Assembly (NCBI GenBank): GCA_018335695.1
Contig: JAGXRV010000059.1
Span: 1-32,481, forward strand
Reading direction: 5' to 3'
Length of the DNA: 32,481 nt
Source: Clostridium sp.
Lineage (GTDB): Bacteria; Bacillota; Dethiobacteria; Dethiobacterales; Dethiobacteraceae
The translations under genes and the position numbers were made by a program. Below are positions 7,101 to 12,945 of this stretch, piece by piece. Each line of letters starts with the position of its first letter. Within the stretch, counting starts at the first letter, position 1. The notes under the pieces are model-generated. The model saw nothing but the letters and a program-made list of their open reading frames with translations. It made no database searches and had not been told where the DNA came from.

Positions 7101-7747
7101 ATGGTACGCTGGCGATTGGATTTATCGGGCTGGCGGAGACGTTGCAGGCATTGATAGGTAAGCATCACGGTGAGGATCGGGAAGCTCAGGATTTAGGTTT
7201 GAAAATTATCTCTCATATGGGTAAACGGTTGGAGCAGTTTTCAGAAGAATTTGACTTAAATTTTACGCTGGTGGCTACGCCGGCAGAAGGTCTCTCCGGG
7301 CGCTTTGTCAAAATGGACCGTGAAATTTATGGCATAATTCCTAAGGTAACAGACAAAGAGTATTATTCAAACTCATTTCATATTCCTGTGAATTACTGTA
7401 TGTCTCTTTTCGACAAGCTTTCCATAGAGGGAGAATACCATAAATATTGTAACGCCGGGCATATTTCTTATGTGGAGTTGGACGCGCCGCCCGGGGAAAA
7501 CGTTGAGGCGGTTGAGGAAATTGTATCTCAAATGTCTGTTTCCGATATTGGTTACGGCGGAATCAATTATCCTATTGATGAATGCCGCAGTTGCGGGTAC
7601 AGCGGGATAGTCTCCCATAGCTGCCCCGGATGCGGCAGCAGCGAGGTGCGCCGGATTCGGCGGATTACCGGTTATCTCTCCACTGATGATCGCTTCAACA
7701 GCGCCAAGCAGGCGGAACTGCGCGACAGAAGGACGCACTGCAGTTAG
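4148..7747 (+). CDS. nrdD: Anaerobic ribonucleoside-triphosphate reductase NrdD, intein-containing precursor
   Basis: A class III reductase that makes deoxynucleotides from NTPs by glycyl-radical chemistry. The precursor has 1199 residues; removing a 525-residue intein (261-785) leaves 674, normal for NrdD. Order: ATP-cone (3-93); N-extein ending N-T-M-H; intein; C-extein beginning S-R-A-G-A-Q-V-P-F. The likely active-site Cys is in Y-M-G-C-R-T (precursor 888), a four-Cys zinc site is at 1146, 1149, 1159 and 1162, and the glycyl radical loop R-I-T-G-Y has Gly1175. The C-terminal R-F-N-S-A-K is conserved. Without splicing the catalytic barrel would be broken, so activity depends on intein excision. 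It lies between nrdR and its activase nrdG. Confidence 0.95.
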   Translation: MFVEIKKRDGRVVPFNAEKITDAILKAAKAVGGENRKIAESLTKQVVVNLKKLGYNGIIPAVEDVQDTVEKVLIENGHARTAKAYILYRDRRSRIREGKSDLMDTVKEILVETSRENANVSNSPSAKMLQIASAASKRYYLTNLLPEEFAHAHTSGALHIHDLDYYGKTLNCLQVDLTKLLTEGFNTGYGFIRPPKRVASAAAQAAIILQSNQNDMFGGQSFPHFDRSMAEVVKTMAAVPSEEEVFQAMEGLVYNLNTMHSLSGNERIWILDKQVGEFSTRSMEEFHRTFEEGRYQALSVNYRTGATEIKDITASIRHKNLNKIFHVKLKSGQKVTVTDNHSVMTIGDSGKIETAVPSRLRRALVPRELQLVKDKIVFDMTKYPASVKYELDSLELTLALAKVMGLYAAEGSVDASTLYLALFNSELETEALSLLREIHPGFSVRLRVAKGKTRDLACNVGQRFAAFLADKCGRGAVNKRVPGELFFAGEAYVRAFLDGYLSGDGTVGANRVVAGTVSRELRDGIQLLYMKLGVPVSLRDTLPQSNFATAHQRYMVSAGGYYLGNLALSGGKGGKLSEAIGVKGEQTPYDYEFLRQMIKDVYGVFCGNAYNYRIKPQYLESIAKDLIGRILEDHEKESIGQIAREQFWFDSLVDMLPQIQSTEKFHLLKKLNSRQLPRFSKYLPVFYPYEEMLSRFFLPKTVCNESGSRIDNSCQSPALVMAWARMILAQNDKMVSLLEVLNRVLRLWPMQVSELQEAPHEEFVYDISVSDNENFLTAEGIFVHNSRAGAQVPFSSLNVGTDTSEVGRAITRSILRAFDRGLGNGESPIFPNLVFRTKKGVNLEPGDPNFDLFKLAQKVAAKRLNPTFSFMDTTFNSKYGEEVAYMGCRTRVIGNRHGEERSAGRGNIAPVSLNLPRLALQARDVNLFFVELDRLLRVGARQLLHRFEILGNLRVRDLPFLMGQKLYMDSEKLELDDPIKEVIKHGTLAIGFIGLAETLQALIGKHHGEDREAQDLGLKIISHMGKRLEQFSEEFDLNFTLVATPAEGLSGRFVKMDREIYGIIPKVTDKEYYSNSFHIPVNYCMSLFDKLSIEGEYHKYCNAGHISYVELDAPPGENVEAVEEIVSQMSVSDIGYGGINYPIDECRSCGYSGIVSHSCPGCGSSEVRRIRRITGYLSTDDRFNSAKQAELRDRRTHCS
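4928..6502 (+). other. In-frame intein with LAGLIDADG homing endonuclease in nrdD
   Basis: The 525-residue insertion splits N-T-M-H from S-R-A-G-A-Q-V-P-F, contiguous in other NrdD proteins. It begins S-L-S-G-N-E-R-I, so the first nucleophile is Ser rather than the usual Cys. Block B T-D-N-H is at intein 78-81; the end is G-I-F-V-H-N with penultimate His524, Asn525 and +1 Ser of the extein. Two LAGLIDADG-like helices are present: A-K-V-M-G-L-Y-A-A-E-G-S (141-152, acidic Glu150) and A-F-L-D-G-Y-L-S-G-D-G-T (235-246, acidic Asp244). Residues about 280-490 form a further region of unknown role. Splicing residues and both acidic residues are intact, so splicing and homing may be active. Confidence 0.92.
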
Positions 7748-7761
7748 AAACTTATCCTCTG

Positions 7762-7846
7762 CCCTCACCCTAGCTTTGCCCTCACCCTAGCTTTGCCCTC
7801 ACCCTAGCTTTGCCCTCACCCTAGCCCTCTCCCAAAGGGAGAGGGG
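7762..7846 (+). repeat. 17-bp tandem repeat plus family A palindromic repeat, copy 2
   Basis: Three exact 17-base units CCCTCACCCTAGCTTTG run head to tail (7762-7812). A fourth start (7813-7824) leads into the palindrome CCCTCTCCC-AAA-GGGAGAGGG. Bases 7813-7846 match the reverse complement of 209-242 with two mismatches. GC-rich derivatives with GGGAGAGGG, GGGGAATT and GGGTGAGGG continue to about 7904. The block lies inside the nrd operon between nrdD and nrdG. Confidence 0.88.
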
Positions 7847-7961
7847 AATAGGAGGGGAGAGGGGAATTGCCGGGGAGAGGGTGGAGCGCAGCAAGGGTGA
7901 GGGGGACTTGCAGAGGAGAAGTGCTGGATTGCATGGCGATGATAAGTTCCTGGAGGGTGGC

Positions 7962-8498
7962 ATGGATTTAAATGTTGCAGGTCTGAAACATTATAGTGTG
8001 GTTGACGGACCGGGTGTCAGAACGGCTGTTTTCCTGCAGGGTTGCCCGCATCTTTGTCCCGGCTGTCACAACCCGCAGACACAGGATTTCGCAGGAGGAA
8101 GATGGTTGAATGTTGCTGCGCTGGCGGCAGAAATTGCTGCTGACCGTAGGGTGCGGGGCGTGACCTTCTCCGGTGGCGAACCGTTTGCCCAAGCAGAACC
8201 GTTAGTTATGCTCGCGGAAATTCTAAAGAAAGCCGGATGCCATTTATTAATTTATTCCGGATATACCTATGAACAATTAAAGGAAAAGGCATCATCCGAT
8301 AATGCCACGGCTGCATTGCTTGCTGCCGGAGACCTTTTAATTGACGGACCGTTTCTTTTAGCCGAGCGTGATATTTCACTCACATACCGCGGTTCGCGCA
8401 ATCAACGGATTATTGATTTGCCGGCCTCATTGCAGCTCGGCTCCCCTGTTCTTTCGCCGTTACATTTCTGCGGGCAGGGGCAAAGCAATGGTTGCTAA
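7962..8498 (+). CDS. nrdG: Anaerobic ribonucleotide reductase activating protein NrdG
   Basis: A 178-residue radical SAM activase that installs the glycyl radical on NrdD using S-adenosylmethionine and a [4Fe-4S] cluster. The cluster motif C-P-H-L-C-P-G-C (Cys28, Cys32, Cys35) follows V-V-D-G-P-G-V-R-T-A-V-F-L-Q-G, and T-F-S-G-G-E-P-F is the SAM-binding G-G-E motif. ATG at 7962 follows GGAGGG (7952-7957); a longer in-frame reading back to 7881 would run into the repeat block and adds no family sequence. Separated from nrdD by 214 bases of repeats; its end overlaps pgeF by 11 bases. Confidence 0.94.
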   Translation: MDLNVAGLKHYSVVDGPGVRTAVFLQGCPHLCPGCHNPQTQDFAGGRWLNVAALAAEIAADRRVRGVTFSGGEPFAQAEPLVMLAEILKKAGCHLLIYSGYTYEQLKEKASSDNATAALLAAGDLLIDGPFLLAERDISLTYRGSRNQRIIDLPASLQLGSPVLSPLHFCGQGQSNGC

Positions 8499-9315
8499 GG
8501 AAGAGATTAGGACTGCGGGAAATATCAACTATCTGACTTTTGCAAATCTGCATTCCAGCGAACTCCTGCATGCCTTTACCCTTCGACAAGGAGGTGTAAG
8601 CTTGGCGCCATTTGATACATTAAATCTGGGTGCCCATGTGGGTGACGAACCGGCGGCTGTTAGAACTAACCGCGACTTGCTGGCAAACGCCTTAGGATAT
8701 CAGGACCGTCATGTGTTTTCGGGGCAGCAGACTCACGGGATTAGAATCGAACAGGTTACGGCAAAAAATCGGCTTTCCGCTAACGAATTTATGGAAACTG
8801 CGCTGCCCGACACAGACGGCTTAATCTGTCTGGAACCGGATGTGGTTTTGCTCGCATATGCTGCTGACTGCACTATTCTTTTTTTCTTCGATCCACAGAG
8901 GCGCTGCATCGGTTTGGCTCATGCCGGCTGGCGGGGTGCTGTGGCAGGTATGGCATCAGCCATGGTGGAGGCTATGGCGCGACTTGGATGTCTGCGCCAA
9001 AACATCCGTGTGGCGCTGTCTCCGTCAATCGGGCCATGTTGTTATCAGGTTGGTGACAATCTGGCACGGGAAGTAGTCGACCGTCAAAAGAGTGAGCTGC
9101 TTTTGCAGCGTAAAGATGGAATCTATTTTGATTTACCCGGGTATCATCTGCGTCTGTTGCAGGAAGCCGGGATTGGGGCAAAGAATATTGTCAGCAGCCG
9201 CTATTGTACAAGTTGTTATCGGCAGTATTTTTTTTCCTACCGCAAAGCAGGCGGCAGAACAGGGCGGATGGCCGGAATTATTTCTCTGAGGCCGAGCAGA
9301 AAGGCGGCAATATGA
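8488..9315 (+). CDS. pgeF: PgeF/YlmD (YfiH) multicopper-oxidase-fold protein
   Basis: A 275-residue protein of the DUF152/LACC1 family (YfiH, YlmD, PgeF). Members have been described as purine nucleoside-processing enzymes and as a peptidoglycan editing factor. The metal-site residues are His83 (S-G-Q-Q-T-H-G), Cys128 (A-A-D-C-T-I) and His145 (A-H-A-G-W-R-G); S-P-S-I-G-P-C-C-Y and S-R-Y-C-T also fit the family. ATG at 8488 is preferred over an upstream reading from 8368 because family homology begins shortly after it. It overlaps nrdG (11 bases) and the next gene (ATGA), and corresponds to ylmD of the conserved cluster. Confidence 0.9.
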   Translation: MVAKEEIRTAGNINYLTFANLHSSELLHAFTLRQGGVSLAPFDTLNLGAHVGDEPAAVRTNRDLLANALGYQDRHVFSGQQTHGIRIEQVTAKNRLSANEFMETALPDTDGLICLEPDVVLLAYAADCTILFFFDPQRRCIGLAHAGWRGAVAGMASAMVEAMARLGCLRQNIRVALSPSIGPCCYQVGDNLAREVVDRQKSELLLQRKDGIYFDLPGYHLRLLQEAGIGAKNIVSSRYCTSCYRQYFFSYRKAGGRTGRMAGIISLRPSRKAAI

Positions 9316-10271
9316 AACAAAAGAGAAAATTCGCCGTAATTCCCGGCAAAGGAAAAAAAAGAGGCATCAAAGAAAAATTTCGCCGCGGTATTTTAATACT
9401 GGCGGCGGCAGTACTCGCTTTGTTGGCAGCCTATATTTTTGCCGGAAACACGCTGACAGGCTGGCTGCTTAAAACTGTCGTCAGTGAGGAAAGCGTGTCG
9501 GAACAGCTTGTTTCTGTCAGCGGGGTAATCGTGCGGGACGAGCGTGTGGTGGCCGCGCCGGTTAGCGGCACCGTTCGCTGGGTAGCCGCCGCCGGCGAGA
9601 GGCTGGCGGCAGGAGCGAGCGTGGCCAAGATCTATACTGCGGACGGTGGCGTGCAAAATATTGCCGCGCCGGTTTCAGGCGTAATAATTTCCGTTCTTGA
9701 CGGACTTGAAGGCGCGCTGCAGCCGGGAGACTTAGAGAGGATTGATGCGGCAGAAGTACGCAAACTATCTAAGAAAATTCAGGCTTTGTCGGACGGTGAT
9801 GCGGTAAAGCAGGGTTCCATTCTTTTTAAGGTGGTAAATAATTTTAGTTGGTATTATGTTATTGACTTATCGAGAGATGATTTTGCTTTGTTAACTTCAC
9901 AAAGAAAGCGTTTGCGGTTTGCTTTCTCTCCGGAAGAAGAAGTGCAGGCATCATGGGTGGTGCTGAAGGAAGATGAAGATTCTGTCCGTTTGGCGTTTGC
10001 GTTAAGCGAGGATGTGGAAGGTTTCTTTGTCGAGCGGCTTAGTGATGCAGAAATTGTGGTGAGAAGAATGACAGGTTCTGTCTTGCCGTCAACAGCATTG
10101 ATTTCGCGTGGTGCTGAAAAAGGTGTCTATATTCTGGAGAAATCGGTAGTGAGCTTTCTGCCTGTCAAAGTGTTGGGCGAGGTGGGTGGGAATGTGGTGG
10201 TCGAAGGCGTGAGGTGCGGCAGAACTGTGATTAAAAATCCTTTTCTGGTCAGGGAAGGACAACGACTATGA
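9312..10271 (+). CDS. HlyD-like single-pass membrane protein in the division cluster
   Basis: A 319-residue protein resembling HlyD/membrane-fusion adaptor proteins. A basic cytoplasmic N-terminus (1-26) is followed by one membrane helix (about 27-45) and an extracytoplasmic part. The stretch V-S-V-S-G-V-I-V-R-D-E through A-A-P-V-S-G-V-I resembles two halves of a biotinyl-lipoyl barrel, as in HlyD proteins, followed by beta-rich sequence. ATG at 9312 overlaps the pgeF stop (ATGA) and its own end overlaps yggS (ATGA at 10268), so it is embedded in the operon. No ABC transporter or outer-membrane partner is nearby; a role in envelope or division is only inferred from context. Confidence 0.75.
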   Translation: MKQKRKFAVIPGKGKKRGIKEKFRRGILILAAAVLALLAAYIFAGNTLTGWLLKTVVSEESVSEQLVSVSGVIVRDERVVAAPVSGTVRWVAAAGERLAAGASVAKIYTADGGVQNIAAPVSGVIISVLDGLEGALQPGDLERIDAAEVRKLSKKIQALSDGDAVKQGSILFKVVNNFSWYYVIDLSRDDFALLTSQRKRLRFAFSPEEEVQASWVVLKEDEDSVRLAFALSEDVEGFFVERLSDAEIVVRRMTGSVLPSTALISRGAEKGVYILEKSVVSFLPVKVLGEVGGNVVVEGVRCGRTVIKNPFLVREGQRL

Positions 10272-10954
10272 GCAGCTTGGCGGCACGTCTTGATGATATC
10301 CGTATGCGTATGGCTCGTGCGGCGCTGCGCAGCGGCCGGGATGATGTGGGGATGGTGGCAGTAACTAAATCGGTGCCGACAGCAATCATCGCCGAGGCGA
10401 TAGGACTGGGTTTGTCAATTTTTGGGGAGAATCGCGTGCGTGAGGCGCGGCTGAAAATAGAAGCTCTTCCTACGGTTGAGTGGCATTTTATCGGGCGCCT
10501 GCAAACTAACAAGGTAAAGGATGTGGTGGGACGGTTTAAACTGATTCATTCTCTGGACCGCTGGCGATTGGCGGAGGCATTGCAGCAAGAGGCGCAAGCG
10601 AAAAACTTGCAGGTTAGTGTGCTGATTCAAGTCAATCTGGGCGGCGAAAGTCAAAAAGGGGGAGTTTCGCCTACGGAATTAGCTGATTTTCTTGCTGCTA
10701 CGACTGATTTGCCGCGGCTGCGGGTGGAAGGCTTGATGGCGATCCCGCCATATTCTGTCGATCCGGAAGAATCCCGGCCTTATTTCCGGGAAATGTTCCG
10801 GTTGTTTTATAACTGCCGGATGTCCGGCAGAGAAATGAAGATATTATCTATGGGAATGTCTAATGATTTTGAAGTGGCAATCGAAGAAGGTGCCAATCTG
10901 ATCCGGGTGGGTAGTTTACTGTTTGACAGAGAAAAATATAGTCAGGAGGAATGA
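10268..10954 (+). CDS. yggS: YggS/YlmE family PLP homeostasis protein
   Basis: A 228-residue PLP-binding TIM-barrel protein (PROSC/YggS family) that helps control free pyridoxal phosphate and amino-acid balance. The cofactor Lys is Lys34 in M-V-A-V-T-K-S. Family motifs follow: F-G-E-N-R-V-R-E-A, W-H-F-I-G-R-L-Q-T-N-K, G-L-M-A-I-P-P, M-G-M-S-N-D-F-E-V-A-I and R-V-G-S-L-L-F. It overlaps the genes on both sides through ATGA. It corresponds to ylmE in the Bacillus cluster. Confidence 0.94.
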   Translation: MSSLAARLDDIRMRMARAALRSGRDDVGMVAVTKSVPTAIIAEAIGLGLSIFGENRVREARLKIEALPTVEWHFIGRLQTNKVKDVVGRFKLIHSLDRWRLAEALQQEAQAKNLQVSVLIQVNLGGESQKGGVSPTELADFLAATTDLPRLRVEGLMAIPPYSVDPEESRPYFREMFRLFYNCRMSGREMKILSMGMSNDFEVAIEEGANLIRVGSLLFDREKYSQEE

Positions 10955-11379
10955 AGGTGGCAAAGGTCTGGGAAAAAGTGTTGTCGTTTTTGGGTTTGAT
11001 GGAAGTGGCAGAGGAAGAGGAAATTATTGAGGAGTCGGAATTTGTTCGTCCTCCCGCCCGCAAAGGAGCAGTCTTGAATTTACATAGTGCCAAGAATATG
11101 CGCTTAGTGATTATTAAGCCGGTGGAGTTTCAAGAAGCGCAACAAATTGTCGAGCATATAAAAAACAGGAAACCGGTGCTTGTAAATCTGGAAGAAACGG
11201 ATAAAAACGAAGCAAAACGGATCATTGATTTTATTGCAGGGGCTACTTTTGCTCTTGATGGCAATATGCAGAAGGTTAGTCAACAGATTTTTGTTTTTGC
11301 TCCTGCCCAAGTGGAGGTAAACGCAGAAATCCGCAAAGAATTAAGCGGACGCGGGGTGTCTGCTATCGGAGAAGATTAG
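10951..11379 (+). CDS. sepF: Cell division protein SepF
   Basis: A 142-residue Z-ring-associated protein that binds FtsZ and tethers it to the membrane. The N-terminus (about 1-14, M-K-V-A-K-V-W-E-K-V-L-S-F-L) can form the membrane-binding amphipathic helix; an acidic linker follows; the SepF core (about 45-130) contains V-I-I-K-P-V-E-F-Q-E-A-Q-Q-I-V, V-L-V-N-L-E-E-T-D and I-I-D-F-I-A-G-A-T-F-A-L-D-G. It overlaps yggS (ATGA). In the standard order ylmG/yggT comes next, but here only a short gap with a weak hairpin separates it from ylmH. Confidence 0.95.
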   Translation: MKVAKVWEKVLSFLGLMEVAEEEEIIEESEFVRPPARKGAVLNLHSAKNMRLVIIKPVEFQEAQQIVEHIKNRKPVLVNLEETDKNEAKRIIDFIAGATFALDGNMQKVSQQIFVFAPAQVEVNAEIRKELSGRGVSAIGED

Positions 11380-11386
11380 GAGCGAT

Positions 11387-11412
11387 AATCAGGTTGGCTT
11401 TGCTGATTTTTT
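11387..11412 (+). terminator. Weak hairpin with T-run between sepF and ylmH
   Basis: AATCAG (11387-11392) pairs with CTGATT (11403-11408) across a 10-base loop, with T extending to 11412. The stem is only six bases, so it is at most a partial terminator. It occupies the place where ylmG would be expected. Confidence 0.35.
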
Positions 11413-11427
11413 AGTAACGGAGGCACC

Positions 11428-12216
11428 ATGGAACGGGAAAAAATATTGCAGCGTTTTACGCAAGAGCTTGAACGGATTACTGCGGGGATTATTCTTGATC
11501 GCATTGAGCAGCTTGAGAGGAACGGAAAGTGGCAAATCAGTGATTTTTTGGATCCACACCAACAGCGGACGGCAGACCGGGTTTTGCATTCATTTCCGGA
11601 GTTAAAATCCGTCACCTGGGGCGGCTATCCCGAGGCGGAAAGGTGCCGATTGCTGCTTTATCCTGCAGAGCGTCAAGCTGGTACTGCAGATGTGCCTCTT
11701 GCCGTCCTGGAGGTTGACGCAGGCTTATGGGCGGAGCAGCTTACCCATCGCGATTTTCTTGGAGCTATTTTAGGGCTTGGTCTTCGTCGGGAAAAAATCG
11801 GCGATATCTTGGTTTCGGAGCAACGAAAAGCACAAATTATCGTACACCCGGAAATATTGCCTTTTTTACTCTCCAGCTGGGTAGCGGTAGGTAAACATAG
11901 TGTTACTATCCGGGAAATAACTGCGGCACAACTTACCCCGCCGCCACCCCTGGTCAAAGAAATTAAAACAACTGTAGCCAGCCTGCGCTTGGATGCGGTG
12001 GCAAGCGCCGGATTTGCAATGTCGCGCAGTAAGCTGGCACCGGCAATTCGTGCCAACCAAGTTAAGCTGAATTGGCAGTCGGTAACCAGTGCCAGTGCGT
12101 CTGTTAAAGCCGGAGATATAATTTCTTTAGCCGGACGCGGACGGGTAGAGGTGGCGGAAGTTCTTGGTGAAAGCAAGAAAGGCAGAATTCAGCTTTTGCT
12201 GAAAAAAAGGGTGTAA
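11428..12216 (+). CDS. ylmH: YlmH, S4-domain RNA-binding protein
   Basis: A 262-residue protein of the YlmH family. The N-terminal two thirds form the YlmH domain (F-L-D-P-H-Q-Q at about 40, L-T-H-R-D-F-L-G-A-I-L-G-L-G-L-R-R-E-K-I-G-D-I-L near 105-125), and an S4 RNA-binding domain follows (S-L-R-L-D-A-V-A-S-A-G-F-A-M-S-R-S-K at about 187-204, ending K-A-G-D-I-I-S-L-A-G-R-G). Bacterial YlmH has been linked to ribosome rescue and lies in the division gene cluster. ATG at 11428 follows a GGAGG. Length is typical. Confidence 0.93.
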   Translation: MEREKILQRFTQELERITAGIILDRIEQLERNGKWQISDFLDPHQQRTADRVLHSFPELKSVTWGGYPEAERCRLLLYPAERQAGTADVPLAVLEVDAGLWAEQLTHRDFLGAILGLGLRREKIGDILVSEQRKAQIIVHPEILPFLLSSWVAVGKHSVTIREITAAQLTPPPPLVKEIKTTVASLRLDAVASAGFAMSRSKLAPAIRANQVKLNWQSVTSASASVKAGDIISLAGRGRVEVAEVLGESKKGRIQLLLKKRV

Positions 12217-12286
12217 GTGGCAGGATTTTTGGGAGTATTAGGCGAAGTTTGGGAAATGCGGAAAAATTAATGCGGAGGTGGATGGT

Positions 12287-12781
12287 GTGCCGTTAACGCC
12301 GATTGATATTCAGAATAAAGAATTCAGCCGCTCGATGAGAGGTTACTCTCCCAGGGAAGTGGATGAGTTTTTTGATCATTTGTCTAAGGATTATGAAACA
12401 TTGATTAAAGAAAATATTTCTACAAAAGAACAATTATCCCAGTTAAAGGACAAGCTGAGCCACTACCATAAATTAGAGGAAACGTTGCATAATGCCATTG
12501 TAGTCGCTCAGGAGGCAGCAGAGGAAGTGAAACGTAACGCTTCAAGGGAGGCAGAACTGATTCGTCGCGAAGCTGAGAAAGATGCGGCGCGTACAATGGA
12601 CGAGGCTCGTTATAAAGCGAGCAAAATCCTTTCAGAGCATGAAGAGGTGTATAAGCAGGCACAAATTTATAAAATGCGTTTCCGTTCGTTAGTAGAGGCA
12701 CAATTAGCTGCTCTGGAAATGGAAGATTGGTACACACTCAATTTGGCGCAGGATCGTGATGCAGTAAAGCGCGGCGCGTAG
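12287..12781 (+). CDS. divIVA: Cell division/polarity protein DivIVA
   Basis: A 164-residue coiled-coil protein that binds curved membrane at poles and division sites. GTG at 12287 is chosen: it gives M-P-L-T-P-I-D-I-Q-N-K-E-F, the classic DivIVA N-terminus, and GGAGG (12274-12278) is correctly spaced; the GTG at 12278 lies inside the ribosome site. The membrane-binding head includes F-S-R-S-M-R-G-Y-S-P-R-E-V-D-E-F-F-D; the rest is charged heptad sequence (about 30-140). Spore formers use DivIVA to anchor chromosome origins during asymmetric division. ileS follows from its own promoter. Confidence 0.95.
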   Translation: MPLTPIDIQNKEFSRSMRGYSPREVDEFFDHLSKDYETLIKENISTKEQLSQLKDKLSHYHKLEETLHNAIVVAQEAAEEVKRNASREAELIRREAEKDAARTMDEARYKASKILSEHEEVYKQAQIYKMRFRSLVEAQLAALEMEDWYTLNLAQDRDAVKRGA

Positions 12782-12810
12782 TGGGACAAGGGGACAGGGT
12801 TTTTGTCCCA
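12782..12810 (+). terminator. Hairpin after divIVA without T-tract
   Basis: TGGGACAA (12782-12789) pairs perfectly with TTGTCCCA (12803-12810) across a 13-base loop containing another GGGGACAGGG. No T-run follows, so it may be a transcript-end or stability hairpin, or part of a dispersed GGGACA-type repeat rather than a classic terminator. Confidence 0.45.
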
Positions 12811-12813
12811 AAC

Positions 12814-12843
12814 TTGACATCAGGCGGCTTTTTTGTTTATAAT
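12814..12843 (+). promoter_or_regulatory. Sigma-A promoter of ileS
   Basis: TTGACA (12814-12819) and TATAAT (12838-12843) are both perfect, with an 18-base spacer. The start site would be near 12850, giving an untranslated leader of only about 95 bases before ileS. Confidence 0.85.
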
Positions 12844-12877
12844 GAAGCCGTTATCTAAGGAAGCGGCCGCAGGTCAA

Positions 12878-12912
12878 AACGCTCGTTCTCACGATAGGAC
12901 GGGTGTTTTTTT
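12878..12912 (+). terminator. Leader terminator/attenuator before ileS
   Basis: AACGCTCGT (12878-12886) pairs with ACGGGTGTT (12899-12907) with two wobble pairs and a 12-base loop; T residues run to 12912. It lies between the ileS promoter and the ileS start, so transcripts must read through it, which is the arrangement of an attenuator. It resembles the terminator half of a T-box leader, but no specifier stem or T-box (GGGTGGNACCGCG) is present. Confidence 0.6.
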
Positions 12913-12945
12913 AGAGATGCACCATGCAATTGACGGAGGGACAAA

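Noticed and set aside
4148-7747. NrdD extra length as a gene fusion or frameshift artefact.
   Set aside because: The extra 525 residues have intein splice blocks and LAGLIDADG motifs and are perfectly in frame.
7762-7904. CRISPR-like array from regularly repeated units.
   Set aside because: The 17-base units are directly abutting with no unique spacers and there are no cas genes.
11673-12176. Open frame of about 167 codons on the - strand within ylmH.
   Set aside because: Shadow of ylmH; low-complexity Ser/Arg/Ala composition and no ribosome site.
12217-12270. 17-codon GTG open frame between ylmH and divIVA.
   Set aside because: Too short, no ribosome site, no conserved pattern.
12850-12945. 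T-box riboswitch before ileS.
   Set aside because: Leader is too short and lacks the specifier stem and the conserved T-box sequence; listed only as an attenuator-like hairpin.
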